A stretch of 64,000 nt of DNA from an uncultured Blautia sp. (GCF_934371575.1 NZ_CAKRNY010000001.1:62001-126000), one strand, 5' to 3'. Shown: positions 1-8,693, counted from the stretch's first letter. Notes: generated by a model not told the origin, from the sequence alone. A program made the numbers and translations.

Positions 1-196
1 CGTCATCTGTTACAAAAACTTCCCCATGCTGAATAGGATTCATAGTTCCCGGATCGATGTTGATATATGGGTCAAACTTCTGCATAGTGACCTGAAAACC
101 TCTTGCCTTTAACAGCCTTCCAAGGGAAGCGGCTGTGATTCCCTTTCCCAGTCCTGACACAACACCACCAGTGACAAAAACATACTTTACTGCCAT
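1..196 (-). CDS. pyrG: CTP synthase, N-terminal part only
   Basis: The first 65 residues of CTP synthase, running off the left edge of the window. The enzyme makes CTP from UTP, ATP and glutamine in the cytoplasm. What is seen is the start of the amidoligase domain: [11 protein letters not shown] followed at once by the phosphate-binding loop [15 protein letters not shown], then a stretch with the conserved [14 protein letters not shown] block. This is the most conserved part of the family, so the call is safe although the glutaminase domain lies outside. The ATG is preceded by GGAGGAAAT at normal spacing. The gene sits behind its own promoter and a leader with a terminator-type hairpin (separate entry), so expression is probably set by transcription attenuation. 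Confidence 0.97.
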   Translation of the reverse strand, partial: MAVKYVFVTGGVVSGLGKGITAASLGRLLKARGFQVTMQKFDPYINIDPGTMNPIQHGEVFVTDD

Positions 197-221
197 CTTT
201 CGATTTCCTCCTCCAAAATTT

Positions 222-346
222 CAAAAAAGGCGCCAAAGAGGATTTCAGGGGGCACTTAACCTGTCCATCTCTCTTTGACGCCTTTGTCAAAACAAATTCT
301 TATTTAAAATATGGTTTATAATAAATCATTTTTTTTACTTTGTCAA
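222..346 (-). promoter_or_regulatory. pyrG promoter and attenuator-type leader with AAAGGC hexaloop hairpin
   Basis: Seen on the minus strand: TTGACA (fwd 341-346), 17 bp, TATTAT (fwd 318-323). Downstream lies a hairpin with a 6-bp stem UUUGAC/GUCAAA and loop AAAGGC (fwd 274-291). Its loop and 3' arm are also the 5' arm of a 15-bp terminator stem (fwd 271-285 with 226-240), followed by a U run just before the pyrG ribosome site. The two folds exclude each other. The same loop and overlap occur before glnN and amt-PII in this window. A-x-x-G hexaloops overlapping a terminator are typical of ANTAR-protein antitermination; assigning this leader to ANTAR control is inference. The Bacillus pyrG mechanism needs a run of G at the transcript start, which I do not see. 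Confidence 0.75.
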
Positions 347-359
347 TCCGCTTTTTTAT

Positions 360-428
360 AAAAAAAACAGGTATTACCGGCACCCTCCTGTCTCGTATAT
401 CAAGTCCTCGCCGACAATATCTGTTTTT
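360..428 (-). terminator. terminator downstream of the HPr-like gene
   Basis: A 15-bp inverted repeat with one mismatch (fwd 367-381 with 410-424). On the minus strand it is followed by a long U run. It lies about 50 bp past the HPr-like stop codon and separates that gene from the pyrG promoter. Confidence 0.75.
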
Positions 429-472
429 TACAATTGTAATGCGCACCTCATGGTGCAAGTCAGCAGCTGCAA

Positions 473-700
473 TCAGGCAACAGCAAACTTCTGTAATGTA
501 CGGTTAAATTCCCTGCTCTCGCCATGGCACTGCACAGTCAGAACCCGTGTAAGATCCATGCTCAAAACTCCCAGAATGGATTTTGCATCAATGATGATCC
601 TGTTATAGAAAACATCTATGTCAAAATCACATTTTTCAGCCGCCCTTACGAACTCTTTTACATCTTCTGTCGCATTCAGCTTAATCTGCTTCTGACACAT
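473..700 (-). CDS. HPr-like protein lacking the phosphorylated histidine
   Basis: A 75-residue cytoplasmic protein with the size and pattern of HPr, the sugar phosphotransferase phosphocarrier. The segment DAKSILGVLSMDL matches the HPr region around the regulatory serine (K-S-I-x-G-V-x-S-L). At the N-terminus, where true HPr carries G-x-H-A-R-P-A, this protein reads NATEDVKEFVRAAEKC and contains no such histidine. It is therefore unlikely to carry phosphate in a sugar PTS; a regulatory role resembling Crh is possible but unproven. The ATG was chosen over a GTG three codons upstream because AAAGGGTG sits about seven bases before it. It is a single gene between its own promoter and its own terminator. 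Confidence 0.7.
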   Translation of the reverse strand: MCQKQIKLNATEDVKEFVRAAEKCDFDIDVFYNRIIIDAKSILGVLSMDLTRVLTVQCHGESREFNRTLQKFAVA

Positions 701-788
701 CGTTATCACCCTTTCTGTTTTACAGGAAATAATTATCCTTTACTTTCATCAAGAAACAAGTTAAAGCGTCATCCCTTGATTGAGGCAA

Positions 789-817
789 ATTATGCACTAT
801 GTTTGAAATTTTGTCAA
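789..817 (-). promoter_or_regulatory. promoter of the HPr-like gene
   Basis: On the minus strand TTGACA (fwd 812-817), 17 bp, CATAAT (fwd 789-794), about 90 bp upstream of the ATG. A good sigma-70/sigma-A match in an AT-rich gap. Confidence 0.6.
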
Positions 818-961
818 GTTGTTTTTTAATGTTCTATTTTGTAACATTTCAAAGGAAAAATATAAATATTGCACAATTCTGTATTCTGCATTTTGGTACT
901 TATTCACTATTTTTCTATTATGTATATTCCATAGGCATTTGTACAAATGATATTTTTAATT

Positions 962-2386
962 CTATATCTTATGAATTTCAAAATCATTTTGTAAATTATT
1001 TTCGTCTGGGATTTCCATAGGATATTTTCCATCAAAACATGCTTTACAAATAGGAAGTCCTCCTGCCATACCTTCCAGATAATCAATCTCCATATATCCC
1101 AGAGAATCGGCACCAATCATTTTGCAGATTTCCTCAGTGGAATGTTTGGCAGCAATCAGCTGATCATTGCTCGGTACATCCGTTCCGAAATAACATGGAT
1201 GTAAAAAAGGCGGAGAACTGATCCTTACGTGTACTTCGAGAGCACCTGCCTCTTTCAGCATGCGGATCAGATTGGCTATGGTAGTTCCTCGTACAATGGA
1301 ATCGTCTACAAGAACAATACGTTTCCCTTTCACAACAGCCTCCAGTACACTTAATTTCAGATGTACACTGGACTCTCTCTCTTTCTGGGTTGGTTTGATA
1401 AAGGTTCTGCCTATATAGGAATTCTTATAAAATGCGAATCCAAAGGGGATTCCGGATTCTTCTGAAAAACCTTTGGCAGCCGGAAGTCCGGATTCCGGTA
1501 CACCGGTAACAAGATCTGCTTCTACAGGGTAAGATTTGGCAAGGGATTTTCCACCACGGATGCGGGCATCATAAACCTTTACTCCATCCAGGGTGCTGTC
1601 CAGTCTTGCAAAATAGATATATTCAAATACACAATGAGCCCGTTTTTTCACTTTTTCTGCCAGCGTAAGGTCAGATTTAATACCGTCACGACTAATGGTG
1701 ATCATCTCTCCCGGCTCTATATCGCGGATAAATTCAGCACCAACTGAAGTGAGCGCACAGCTCTCAGATGCCAGTACGTATGCATTGTCTCTTTTTCCAA
1801 GACACAGAGGCTTTAAACCATATGGATCACGAACTCCGATCAGTTTACGTGGGCTCATGATCACAAGACCATAGGCGCCCTGAAGCTTTTTAGCCGTATT
1901 AAGAACAGCCTCTTCCACACAGCTGGTATGCACCCGTTCCCTTGCAACATGAAATGCAATAACCTCTGAATCAGTTGTGGTATGAAAAACAGCGCCACTC
2001 TGGATCAGTTCCCATTTCAGTGCCTTGGTATTTACAAGATTGCCGTTATGTGCCAATGCCAGACTGCCTTTTACATAAGATAATACCAGTGGCTGTGCAT
2101 TCTCAGCAACAGAGGCACCGGTTGTAGAATAACGTACATGTCCGATACCAATATCGCCGCTCATTTTATGAAGTGTTTCCGCACGAAGTACTTCACTTAC
2201 AAGCCCAAGATCTTTATGAAACTTTACATTTCCAATTGGTCCCTTAGTATCAGATACAGCAAGTCCACAGGCCTCCTGACCACGATGCTGCAGGGATGTA
2301 AGACCATAGTAAATAGAAGATGTTACATCATTTCCATCCAGGTCATAGATTCCGAAGACACCGCACTCTTCTTTAATCTCCGCCAT
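962..2386 (-). CDS. purF: amidophosphoribosyltransferase (glutamine PRPP amidotransferase)
   Basis: The 474-residue enzyme of the first committed step of purine synthesis: it uses glutamine to turn PRPP into phosphoribosylamine. A seven-residue propeptide precedes the nucleophile Cys8 (EECGVFGIYD), as in the self-processed iron-sulfur class. The Ntn glutaminase domain covers the first half. The PRPP loop VLVDDSIVRGTT is near residues 358-369. Cys398 (HPCYF), Cys447 and Cys450 (CKAC), with an upstream Cys in CVFEYIYFAR, are the expected cluster ligands, so it is of the oxygen-sensitive Bacillus type. The gene is divergent from glnN and stands alone here, away from other pur genes. A consensus promoter lies upstream; I could not pick out a PurR box with confidence. 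Confidence 0.97.
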   Translation of the reverse strand: MAEIKEECGVFGIYDLDGNDVTSSIYYGLTSLQHRGQEACGLAVSDTKGPIGNVKFHKDLGLVSEVLRAETLHKMSGDIGIGHVRYSTTGASVAENAQPLVLSYVKGSLALAHNGNLVNTKALKWELIQSGAVFHTTTDSEVIAFHVARERVHTSCVEEAVLNTAKKLQGAYGLVIMSPRKLIGVRDPYGLKPLCLGKRDNAYVLASESCALTSVGAEFIRDIEPGEMITISRDGIKSDLTLAEKVKKRAHCVFEYIYFARLDSTLDGVKVYDARIRGGKSLAKSYPVEADLVTGVPESGLPAAKGFSEESGIPFGFAFYKNSYIGRTFIKPTQKERESSVHLKLSVLEAVVKGKRIVLVDDSIVRGTTIANLIRMLKEAGALEVHVRISSPPFLHPCYFGTDVPSNDQLIAAKHSTEEICKMIGADSLGYMEIDYLEGMAGGLPICKACFDGKYPMEIPDENNLQNDFEIHKI

Positions 2387-2437
2387 TTATTTTCCTCCTC
2401 GGTACTGATTATTTTATAAAAATTCAGAACACAATGA

Positions 2438-2465
2438 ATTATAATGAAAGAAATCCATTTGTCAA
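2438..2465 (-). promoter_or_regulatory. purF promoter
   Basis: On the minus strand TTGACA (fwd 2460-2465), 16 bp, TATAAT (fwd 2438-2443), about 50 bp upstream of the purF ATG. Both hexamers are perfect. Confidence 0.7.
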
Positions 2466-2542
2466 GCACACTTATTTGAATTTTAATAAGAACATTTTTC
2501 AGTTAATCACAAAATTTTTTTAATTTTTTTCAAAAAAAGCTA

Positions 2543-2628
2543 TTGACAATCGCAATTTTTTGAGTATACTACATGACATAAAGCAAAGGCGCTTTGGATT
2601 ACATAATCTGTAACCAAGGCGCCTTTTT
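2543..2628 (+). promoter_or_regulatory. glnN promoter and attenuator-type leader with AAAGGC hexaloop hairpin
   Basis: TTGACA (2543-2548), 16 bp, TATACT (2565-2570). About ten bases later begins the hairpin AAAGC-[AAAGGC]-GCUUU (2580-2595). Its loop and 3' arm double as the 5' arm of a 13-bp terminator stem (2585-2597 with 2614-2626) ending in a U run; the terminator loop holds a further 5-bp hairpin. Transcription should stop about 55 nt after initiation unless something stabilises the small hairpin. The design is the same as before pyrG and amt-PII. A second upstream hairpin, usual for ANTAR targets, does not fit between promoter and hairpin, so ANTAR control is inference. Confidence 0.75.
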
Positions 2629-2688
2629 CTTTTTCTAAAAAAATACAGGATGAAGAAAGACATGAAAAATGAAAGGAGCGTATCCGTT

Positions 2689-4794
2689 ATGACTATGACA
2701 CAGAGTATTCCCGAAATTTATGGAAGTCTTGTTTTCAATGACAGAATTATGCGCAGTAAATTACCAAAGGACATGTACAAGGCACTGAAAAAGACCATTG
2801 AAAATGGTACTCATCTGGAGCTTGATGTTGCAAATTCCGTTGCAGTTGCCATGAAAGAATGGGCAATTGAAAACGGTGCCACCCATTATACACATTGGTT
2901 CCAGCCTATGACAAATGTTACTGCAGAGAAGCACGACAGCTTCATTTCACCTACTGGTGACGGACAGGTGATCATGGATTTTTCCGGTAAAGAACTTGTA
3001 AAGGGTGAGCCTGATGCATCAAGCTTCCCATCTGGCGGTCTTCGTGCCACTTTTGAAGCAAGAGGATACACAGCATGGGATCCAACATCACCTGCATTTA
3101 TTAAAGACGGAACTCTTTACATTCCTACAGCATTCTGTTCCTACAGCGGTGAGGCTCTTGACAAAAAGACTCCTCTTCTCCGCTCTATGGATACCTTAAA
3201 TAAAGCAGCAGTTAATATGCTCCACGTTCTTGGAAACAAAGGAATCAAACATGTTTCCACTACAGTAGGACCTGAGCAGGAATACTTCCTGGTTCCAAAG
3301 GAACTTTATAAAGAAAGAAAAGACCTTGTATTCTGCGGACGTACATTACTTGGAGCTCCAGCTCCTAAGGGACAGGAGATGGAAGATCATTATTTCGGAA
3401 CTCTGAAGCCAAAGGTTGCAGCTTACATGCATGATCTTGATGTTGAGCTCTGGAAGCTTGGTATTCCTGCAAAAACAAAACATAATGAAGTTGCTCCTGC
3501 ACAGCATGAGCTGGCTCCTGTATTTGACACTACAAACGTAGCTGTTGACCACAATCAGTTAACGATGGAAGTGATGAAAAAAGTTGCTGATAAACACGAT
3601 CTGGTTTGCCTTCTTCATGAAAAACCATTTGAGGGAATCAATGGAAGTGGTAAGCACAACAACTGGTCCATGATCACAGATGACGGTGTCAACCTTCTGG
3701 ATCCGGGTAAAACTCCGGCTGAGAACATTCAGTTCCTGGTGTTCCTTATGTCAGTTATTAAAGCAGTTGACGAATATGCTGACCTGCTTCGTATCTCCGT
3801 TGCAAGTGCCGGAAACGACCACCGACTTGGTGCCAACGAGGCTCCGCCAGCAGTTGTATCTATTTTCCTTGGTGATGAGCTTACCGAAGTTCTGAAATCT
3901 ATCGAAAATGATACTTACTTTACTTCTCACGGCGCTGTACAGATGGATATCGGAGCAACTGTTCTGCCACACTTTGTAAAAGACAATACTGACAGAAACC
4001 GTACTTCACCATTTGCATTTACCGGAAACAAATTCGAGTTCCGTATGCTTGGTTCTGCTGCTTCTGTCGCAAACCCGAATATTGTATTGAATACAGCAGT
4101 TGCGGAAGCTCTTGACCAGTTTGCAAAAGAGCTTGACGGTGTAGCTCCTGAAGATATGGAGCATGCAGTCCATGAATTGATCAAGAGAGCTATTAAGAAA
4201 CACAAACGTGTAATCTTCAATGGTAACGGTTATACAGACGAGTGGATTGAAGAGGCCGAAAAACGTGGTCTTTACAATCTGAAATCTACTCCTGATGCTC
4301 TCCCAATGTGGATTGCCCAGAAGAATATTGACCTGTTCACAAAGCACAGCATTTTCACCAGCGAGGAGCTGCACTCCCGTTATGAAATCTGGCTTGAGAA
4401 CTACTCCAAGACCATCAACATCGAATCTAACACAATGGTTGAAATGGTTCAGAAAGACCTTCTTCCATCTGTTATGTCTTATATTGAAGAAATTGCAAGT
4501 ACAGCAAGCTTGAAAGCTTCTGTTGTTCCTGGAATCACCTGTGAAAGTGAAACTGCTCTTATCACCAAGCTTTCCGGACTTCAGGATGCTATGACAAAAG
4601 GTCTTGAGAAGCTGAAAGCTGATACTGCAAAGGCAAAAGAAACTGAGGATGTTCTGGAAAATGCCAAACTGTATCAGACGGAAGTTCTTACAGACATGGA
4701 GGAGCTTAGAAAATCTGCTGATGAAGCAGAAACTTTGATTCCAGATGACTTACTTCCATATCCTACATATGGAAAGCTTCTCTTCTACATCTGA
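2689..4794 (+). CDS. glnN: glutamine synthetase type III
   Basis: A 701-residue GSIII, the large form of glutamine synthetase in Bacteroidetes and many Clostridia; it makes glutamine from glutamate, ammonium and ATP. Seen: the GSIII N-terminal domain (IPEIYGSLVFND), the metal-binding GPEQEYF motif, the active-site block NEVAPAQHELAPVF, the ATP-site region GINGSGKHNNWS, and the adenylylation-independent GSIII C-terminus rich in helices. The length fits GSIII (about 700) and excludes GSI (about 450). The ATG at 2689 follows AAAGGAG by about ten bases; an in-frame ATG at 2650 has only a weak ribosome site and is rejected. The gene sits behind a terminator-bearing leader and directly upstream of the amt-PII gene, which carries the same leader type. 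Confidence 0.96.
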   Translation: MTMTQSIPEIYGSLVFNDRIMRSKLPKDMYKALKKTIENGTHLELDVANSVAVAMKEWAIENGATHYTHWFQPMTNVTAEKHDSFISPTGDGQVIMDFSGKELVKGEPDASSFPSGGLRATFEARGYTAWDPTSPAFIKDGTLYIPTAFCSYSGEALDKKTPLLRSMDTLNKAAVNMLHVLGNKGIKHVSTTVGPEQEYFLVPKELYKERKDLVFCGRTLLGAPAPKGQEMEDHYFGTLKPKVAAYMHDLDVELWKLGIPAKTKHNEVAPAQHELAPVFDTTNVAVDHNQLTMEVMKKVADKHDLVCLLHEKPFEGINGSGKHNNWSMITDDGVNLLDPGKTPAENIQFLVFLMSVIKAVDEYADLLRISVASAGNDHRLGANEAPPAVVSIFLGDELTEVLKSIENDTYFTSHGAVQMDIGATVLPHFVKDNTDRNRTSPFAFTGNKFEFRMLGSAASVANPNIVLNTAVAEALDQFAKELDGVAPEDMEHAVHELIKRAIKKHKRVIFNGNGYTDEWIEEAEKRGLYNLKSTPDALPMWIAQKNIDLFTKHSIFTSEELHSRYEIWLENYSKTINIESNTMVEMVQKDLLPSVMSYIEEIASTASLKASVVPGITCESETALITKLSGLQDAMTKGLEKLKADTAKAKETEDVLENAKLYQTEVLTDMEELRKSADEAETLIPDDLLPYPTYGKLLFYI

Positions 4795-4870
4795 TCAGAT
4801 TTACAGAGGAGAATTCTAAATGACAGAAACTGTTCCTGTTTTTGGAATTTGTTTCTCACACAGGTAAACA

Positions 4871-4959
4871 CAGGGGATATCTGTTATGAAACTCTACTTC
4901 ATAATTCATTATCGATTTCCTCATCCATTAATCACACGATATGGATATCCCCTGTTTTT
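4871..4959 (+). terminator. long-loop terminator after glnN
   Basis: An 11-bp perfect inverted repeat CAGGGGATATC (4871-4881) and GATATCCCCTG (4944-4954), followed by TTTTTA. The loop is 62 nt, unusually long for an intrinsic terminator, and includes a smaller imperfect repeat. It lies between glnN and the amt-PII leader. The rest of the 4795-5118 gap holds that leader and no convincing gene. Confidence 0.55.
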
Positions 4960-4999
4960 ACATATATATTTTACAACCGAATATTTCTGCAGATGCAGA

Positions 5000-5065
5000 T
5001 AATATACCACGATCGTAAAGGCGCGAAAGGAATAAAAATGTTTCTTTTGCGTCTTTTCATATTTT
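5000..5065 (+). promoter_or_regulatory. amt-PII attenuator-type leader with AAAGGC hexaloop hairpin
   Basis: A -10-like TAATAT (5000-5005) is followed by the small hairpin UCGU-[AAAGGC]-GCGA (5013-5026). The loop and 3' arm are shared with a 16-bp terminator stem (5017-5032 with 5041-5056, several G-U pairs), ending UUUUCAUAUUUU. No convincing -35 is seen at proper spacing. The arrangement matches the leaders of glnN and pyrG. Confidence 0.7.
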
Positions 5066-5118
5066 AAAAAATGTTTTTCGTAATTTTCGAAAAACGGGAA
5101 ATGAAGGAGGAAATCACT

Positions 5119-6846
5119 ATGAGTTATTCAGCAGTAAACACAATTTGGGTACTTGTCGGTGCCGCGTTGGTCTTCTTTATGCAGGCCGGATTTGCAATGG
5201 TGGAAACAGGTTTCACCAGAGCCAAAAATGCAGGTAACATTATTATGAAAAACCTGATGGACTTCTGTATCGGTACTCCGGCATTCTGGCTGGTAGGCTT
5301 CGGAATCATGTTTGGAGCAGGAAACGGCTTTTTCGGAAGAATCGGTGGTATCGCTTCAGAAGCAAATTATGGAAGTGCAATGCTTCCTGACGGAGTTCCG
5401 TTCTGGGCATTTCTGATTTTCCAGACAGTCTTCTGTGCTACTTCTGCTACCATTGTTTCCGGTGCTATGGCTGAGAGAACGAAATTCTCATCTTACTGTG
5501 TATACAGTCTTATGATCAGCCTTGTAGTATATCCGATTTCTGGTCACTGGATCTGGGGCGGCGGTTTTATCAGTCAGATGGGCTTCCATGATTTCGCAGG
5601 CTCCTGTGCCGTACACATGGTAGGTGGTGTCGCTGCATTTATCGGTGCCATCATTCTTGGACCTCGTATCGGAAAGTATTCAAAAGACGGAAAGTCAAAA
5701 GCAATTCCGGGACATAACCTGACAGTTGGCGCTCTTGGCGTATTTATTCTCTGGTTCTGCTGGTTTGGTTTCAACGGTGCTTCCACTGTATCCATGGAAG
5801 GTGATGCAATTGTAAGTGCAGGAAAAATTTTCGTTACTACAAACCTTGCTGCTGCAGTTGCAACTGTAACTGTTATGATGATCACATGGGTCCGTTATAA
5901 AAAGCCAGATGTATCCATGTCCCTGAACGGATCTCTTGCAGGTCTTGTTGCAATTACTGCAGGATGTGATACCGTATCTCCTGCATCTGCTGCTATTATC
6001 GGTATTGCAGCTGGTTTTGTCGTAGTATTTGGTATTGAATTTATTGATAAAGTATTAAAAGTGGATGACCCGGTTGGTGCTGTTGGTGTCCATGGTTTAA
6101 ACGGTGCATTTGGTACTCTTGCTGTCGGACTTTTCTCAGATGGATCAGGTACCGAATGGAAAGGACTTCTTGTAGGCGGCGGTTTCCACGGATTCGGAGT
6201 ACAGCTTATTGGAATGCTTATTACCATTGCCTGGGTTGTAGTGACAATGACCATTATTTTCCAGGTTATCAAACATACTATGGGACTTCGTGTATCTGCG
6301 GAAGAGGAAATTCAGGGTCTTGATGTGAAGGAACATGGTCTTGCCAGCGCTTATGACGGTTTTGCCATTCATGATGCAGTCAGCTCCGTACCAGCTCCAA
6401 TGGGAACCTCCAAAGGTTACAAAGCTGTTCAAAGACCATCCGCTCCAGCAGAGTTTGTTCCCGAAATCCCTGCTGAAGGCATTCATAAACTTACAAAGGT
6501 TGTTATTATCACCCGCCAGAACAAACTTGAAGAATTCATGCAGGCAATGAATGAAATCGGTGTAACCGGTATCACGATTACAAACGTACTTGGCTGTGGT
6601 GTTCAGAAAGGTGCCCCTGCTTACTACCGTGGCGTTGAAATGGATATGAACCTTCTTCCAAAGGTTAAAATTGAAATTGTTGTCAGCCTTGTTCCTGTAC
6701 AGAAAGTTATCGAAACTGCCAAAAAAGTTCTTCACACCGGTCAGATCGGTGATGGAAAAGTTTTCGTATATGACATCGAAAACGTTGTAAAAATCAGAAC
6801 CGGTGAAGAAGGTTACCTGGCATTACAGGATACTCACGAAGAGTAA
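5119..6846 (+). CDS. amt: ammonium channel fused to a PII signal protein (Amt-PII)
   Basis: A 575-residue membrane protein. Residues 1 to about 410 are an Amt/MEP ammonium channel with many hydrophobic spans; the two pore histidines are visible in SCAVHMVGG and [12 protein letters not shown]. After a hydrophilic linker, residues 458-575 form a complete PII domain: the T-loop region has [12 protein letters not shown] with the tyrosine that is uridylylated in proteobacterial GlnB, then [10 protein letters not shown], and the [13 protein letters not shown] and RTGEEG nucleotide-site motifs. Most bacteria encode the two proteins as separate neighbouring genes, with PII plugging the channel; here sensor and channel are one chain. 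The ATG is preceded by AAGGAGG. The gene follows glnN and has the same leader type, consistent with joint nitrogen control. Confidence 0.95.
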   Translation: MSYSAVNTIWVLVGAALVFFMQAGFAMVETGFTRAKNAGNIIMKNLMDFCIGTPAFWLVGFGIMFGAGNGFFGRIGGIASEANYGSAMLPDGVPFWAFLIFQTVFCATSATIVSGAMAERTKFSSYCVYSLMISLVVYPISGHWIWGGGFISQMGFHDFAGSCAVHMVGGVAAFIGAIILGPRIGKYSKDGKSKAIPGHNLTVGALGVFILWFCWFGFNGASTVSMEGDAIVSAGKIFVTTNLAAAVATVTVMMITWVRYKKPDVSMSLNGSLAGLVAITAGCDTVSPASAAIIGIAAGFVVVFGIEFIDKVLKVDDPVGAVGVHGLNGAFGTLAVGLFSDGSGTEWKGLLVGGGFHGFGVQLIGMLITIAWVVVTMTIIFQVIKHTMGLRVSAEEEIQGLDVKEHGLASAYDGFAIHDAVSSVPAPMGTSKGYKAVQRPSAPAEFVPEIPAEGIHKLTKVVIITRQNKLEEFMQAMNEIGVTGITITNVLGCGVQKGAPAYYRGVEMDMNLLPKVKIEIVVSLVPVQKVIETAKKVLHTGQIGDGKVFVYDIENVVKIRTGEEGYLALQDTHEE

Positions 6847-6892
6847 ATCACTATTTTGACATCTTACTATATTTTTGTTTCCCTTATCTTAG

Positions 6893-6930
6893 AAAACAGC
6901 TCCTGGAAATTCCTTCCGGGAGCTGTTTTA
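6893..6930. terminator. bidirectional terminator between amt-PII and an ABC-F gene
   Basis: AAAACAGCTCC (6893-6903) pairs with GGGAGCTGTTTT (6918-6929). A-run and U-run flanks work for both convergent genes. Confidence 0.8.
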
Positions 6931-6950
6931 TTGCGTAATTGTTTTCGACA

Positions 6951-8693
6951 CTAATTATATTTCTGTAAAAGCGTCTCCAGATTCTCCGAAATCTTTTTCG
7001 CATCTGCATACTTACCAGCCTGAAGCGCAAAAGCAATTCGGTTTTCCAGTTCTTTTTTCTTCTGCTCATATTCCAGATAATCCTTATCGAAATGGTCTGC
7101 ATAGATCATCTTACGGAATTTTCGCATACTTACCTTACGAAGACCTTTGTCCTCAGTGAGAAGCACATAATCCATACAGTCAGCAACCGTATAAAAATCA
7201 TGGGAAACCATAAGAACCGTTCCATTGTATGCTTCAACAGCCCGTTCCAATGCCAGCTGAGAATACGTATCCAGATGACTGGTAGGCTCATCCAGAAGAA
7301 GAAGATTCGCTCCTGTTCTGGAAATTTTCGCCAGCTGTAGAAGATTCTTCTCTCCTCCTGACAGATCTCCCACCGGGCTGTAGATCAGTTCTTCCTCAAA
7401 TCCATATGTTTTCAGATAAGAGATCACCTGTGCCTCTGTATCAAAACCAACATTCTCAAAATTCTTAAGAACAGTGGCTTTTTCATCAAATACTTCCCCG
7501 TGCATCTGGGAAAGATATGCCATTTTTACGTTTTCCCCAAGATGGATTGCCTGATTCTCCCCCTCTATAATATCCCGGAGAAGAGTTGTTTTTCCTGTAC
7601 CATTTGGTCCTACAATTGCAGCTTTTTCACCTGCCTGAAGAGTAAAGGAGACATGCTCCATGATTTCCCGGTCAAAAGCCACACTATAGTCATCTACTTC
7701 AAGTACTGTCTCTCCATCCATAGGTTCATCCGTATGAAGCAGAATCTCAGGCTGCTTAATATCTACAAATGGTGATTTCGTCTTTCTTGCCTCCAGACGC
7801 TCCAGCAGGGAAACCCTTGCATGAAGGCTTCTTCCTCTTGTAGCACTGTCAATGGCTGTAGCGCTGCTTCTAAGGCGCTCCACAATCTTACGATTGCGCT
7901 CAATCTCCTCCAAATCCGCAGCTGCCAGCTCCTGCTGCTCTATTTTCATCTGAAGAAGCGCGAAATTATAGTCCACATAATTGCCATCAAATTCCTGCAT
8001 CTCCGTATTCTCCAGATGAAGGATCTTGTTAAAACAATGGTTCAGAAGATAACGGTTGTGCGTGATCACAAGCAGAGTACCCTTATGGGAATTGATCAGA
8101 TTCCGAAGTGCATTTAAGTGCTGAAAATCCAGGAACACATCCGGTTCATCCATAATAATAAATTTGGGACTGACCATCATCTCCCGAATTGCCTGCACCA
8201 GCTTGAATTCTCCGCCGCTTAAGCTTGTAAGAAGCTGATTCTCATATCCTGCCAGTCCTGCCAGTTTCAGCTGCTTACGAATGTTGCTTTCATAAAAATC
8301 GCCGTCAATGGCATTAAACTCATCCAAAGTCTGCTGATACTCTTCCATCAGTTCTTCCAGATTCTCTGCTGCTGCCATATCCCCGCAGATCTGATCGATC
8401 CTGTTCTGCAGCCTCACAAACTCTTCACTGATATAGTCAAATACCGTTACCTGTTTCTCCTCGTTAACAGTATAAAACTGGCTGACATACCCGATTCTGC
8501 CAGGCACATCAATGATCAGCCTGCCATCATATAAATACTCCTCGGGATGAAGGATCATATTTACCAATGTACTTTTACCGGTTCCATTTGTACCGATAAA
8601 AGCACAATGTACATCATCCTCCAGGGTAAAAGAAATTTTATTGTATAACTCTTTATGTGGAAAAGAGTAGGACAAATTTTCTGCTTTAACCAT
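6951..8693 (-). CDS. ABC-F family ATPase
   Basis: A 580-residue protein with two ATP-binding cassettes and no membrane segment, the layout of ABC-F proteins that act on the ribosome as translation factors or antibiotic-protection factors. Cassette 1: Walker A GTNGTGKST (residues 34-42), signature LSGGE, Walker B FIIMDEPDVFLD, where DEPD replaces the usual DEPT. Cassette 2: Walker A GPNGTGKTT, signature LSGGEK, Walker B LLLLDEPTSHLD. A charged linker (EEIERNRKIVERLR) joins them, as expected for the interdomain region that reaches into the ribosome. A helical tail ends the protein. It lies 20 bp downstream of the TRIC-type gene and is probably cotranscribed. Whether it gives drug resistance cannot be told from sequence. 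Confidence 0.88.
   Translation of the reverse strand: MVKAENLSYSFPHKELYNKISFTLEDDVHCAFIGTNGTGKSTLVNMILHPEEYLYDGRLIIDVPGRIGYVSQFYTVNEEKQVTVFDYISEEFVRLQNRIDQICGDMAAAENLEELMEEYQQTLDEFNAIDGDFYESNIRKQLKLAGLAGYENQLLTSLSGGEFKLVQAIREMMVSPKFIIMDEPDVFLDFQHLNALRNLINSHKGTLLVITHNRYLLNHCFNKILHLENTEMQEFDGNYVDYNFALLQMKIEQQELAAADLEEIERNRKIVERLRSSATAIDSATRGRSLHARVSLLERLEARKTKSPFVDIKQPEILLHTDEPMDGETVLEVDDYSVAFDREIMEHVSFTLQAGEKAAIVGPNGTGKTTLLRDIIEGENQAIHLGENVKMAYLSQMHGEVFDEKATVLKNFENVGFDTEAQVISYLKTYGFEEELIYSPVGDLSGGEKNLLQLAKISRTGANLLLLDEPTSHLDTYSQLALERAVEAYNGTVLMVSHDFYTVADCMDYVLLTEDKGLRKVSMRKFRKMIYADHFDKDYLEYEQKKKELENRIAFALQAGKYADAKKISENLETLLQKYN

Noticed and set aside
311..317. Bacillus-type pyrG regulation by reiterated G at the transcript start
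   Set aside because: The predicted start region lacks the run of G that the mechanism requires.
2466..2542. PurR box between purF and glnN
   Set aside because: AT-rich sequence offers only weak partial matches to a Bacillus-type PurR box and no paired site; not supportable.
4849..5067. A 72-codon open frame between glnN and amt-PII
   Set aside because: It runs through the terminator and the attenuator leader and has no ribosome site or recognisable sequence.
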